Of a DNA stretch of 64,000 bases, positions 63,110 through 64,000 are shown one piece after another. The position numbers and the translations under genes are program-made. The DNA is from an uncultured Pelagibacteraceae bacterium. Its GTDB lineage: Bacteria; Pseudomonadota; Alphaproteobacteria; Pelagibacterales; Pelagibacteraceae. The stretch covers positions 120,199 through 184,198 of the forward strand of contig CACJZT010000002.1 in assembly GCA_902598015.1 (NCBI GenBank), read 5' to 3'. Each line of letters begins with the position of its first letter. Position 1 is the first letter of the stretch. Below the pieces are notes generated by a model. It did no database searches, was not told where the DNA came from, and saw only the letters and a list, made by a program, of their open reading frames with translations.

Positions 63110-64000
63110 AATTTTTTTTGTTTCTATTTTTATCAATTCAACTGAAGGTTGGTTAATTGGATTTACATTTAACAAGGAACTTAGCATTAAAGTTTCTAAA
63201 ATAAAAAATGTAAATAGTTCACCTAAAGTTTCCTCGTTTTTATTAATAATTTCAAAACTTCTAAATGATAACTTTTTCTTATTAAATACATTTTGTGTAG
63301 CTTTTTTTTGAGCGTACAACACTTGATTTAAGCTACTCTTTTTTAAGTGCTCCAATCCATCGAATAAATATGCATTATTAAATTTAAGTCGACTTCTCTC
63401 TCTAGTAGAAAAAAAACTAAAGAAATTATTTTTTGGACCATCTAAATAAAGTTGTAAAAGACTATGATTGTCCTTTGGCATTGTAGAGATTATTGGAAAA
63501 AAGCCATTACCCTTTTTTCCTAAACTTTCGGCAGATAATTGCTGGTACCATTTCAAAAAGTTATTTAATTTTTCATCATAATTTAAAATTACGCAATTCT
63601 TTTTTCCTTTAATAATATTTGAGTGAATTGAAGAAACATTTTCAATTAAAAAATTAACAAATGTTTTATTTTTTATTAGATAATTTAATCGTTTAAATTT
63701 TTTTTCATTTAAGCCCATCAATTCTGCTGGAATCATTCCGACTTCAGATAATACTGCATATCTTCCTCCAATATAATTTTTATGGTCTATTACATCAGAT
63801 TTCATTTTATTCGCTATGGCTCTTAGAATATTATTTTTATTTTCGGTGATTATTAAATTTTTATTTCTTTTTTGTTTTGTTAAAATCAAGTTTAAATTTG
63901 ATAATGTTTCTAGAGTATTACCTGATTTTGATATAATTATATTTAAACGTTTTTTGTTTGATTTTGTAATTCTAATGCTCTGTAGGTTATTATAAAAGAA
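63101..64000 (-). CDS. pgi: Glucose-6-phosphate isomerase, partial (N-terminus beyond window)
   Basis: Frame open to base 64000 upstream of the listed ORF: ...IIISKSGNTLETLSNLNLILTKQ...; GGRYAVLSEVGMIPAELMG. Confidence 0.9.
   Translation of the reverse strand, partial: FFYNNLQSIRITKSNKKRLNIIISKSGNTLETLSNLNLILTKQKRNKNLIITENKNNILRAIANKMKSDVIDHKNYIGGRYAVLSEVGMIPAELMGLNEKKFKRLNYLIKNKTFVNFLIENVSSIHSNIIKGKKNCVILNYDEKLNNFLKWYQQLSAESLGKKGNGFFPIISTMPKDNHSLLQLYLDGPKNNFFSFFSTRERSRLKFNNAYLFDGLEHLKKSSLNQVLYAQKKATQNVFNKKKLSFRSFEIINKNEETLGELFTFFILETLMLSSLLNVNPINQPSVELIKIETKKILK

Overview
This 64 kb window is AT-rich, tightly packed chromosome. Gene content and order point to a streamlined marine alphaproteobacterium of the SAR11/Pelagibacterales type (inferred from the sequence, not from a database search). 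It is mostly core genome: uvrB/uvrC, pgsA, ilvE, a MarR/PetR/EnvZ-type regulatory set, lgt, prs, rplY-pth-ychF, the cytochrome bc1 operon (petABC), hemF, greA, cca, tRNA-Gln, ispE, rnhB-ccrM, mutY-dciA-dsbA-like-smc, F0 ATP synthase (atpI-B-E-b'-b), a retinal-biosynthesis cassette (crtI-crtB-crtY-blh), ispH-thrB-rnhA, the aa3 oxidase operon (ctaC-D-B-small ORF-G-E-surf1), thrC, a lipid A block (msbA-waaA-lpxK-lpxL-like), purD, rsmD and partial pgi. I saw no mobile elements, CRISPR arrays, rRNA or prophage. Points worth a second look: (1) tRNA-Gln ends with its encoded CCA only 3 nt before the start codon of the CCA-adding enzyme gene; (2) the SMC protein is only 857 aa and appears to lack the hinge domain; (3) the natural ATGA-coupled start of an LpxL-like acyltransferase is out of frame because of a T9 tract; (4) a perfect GANTC-containing palindrome lies inside the likely ccrM promoter spacer; (5) an uncalled 56-aa two-TM ORF is translationally coupled between blh and ispH; (6) convergent genes consistently overlap or abut at their 3' ends, and divergent pairs have gaps as short as 0 bp.
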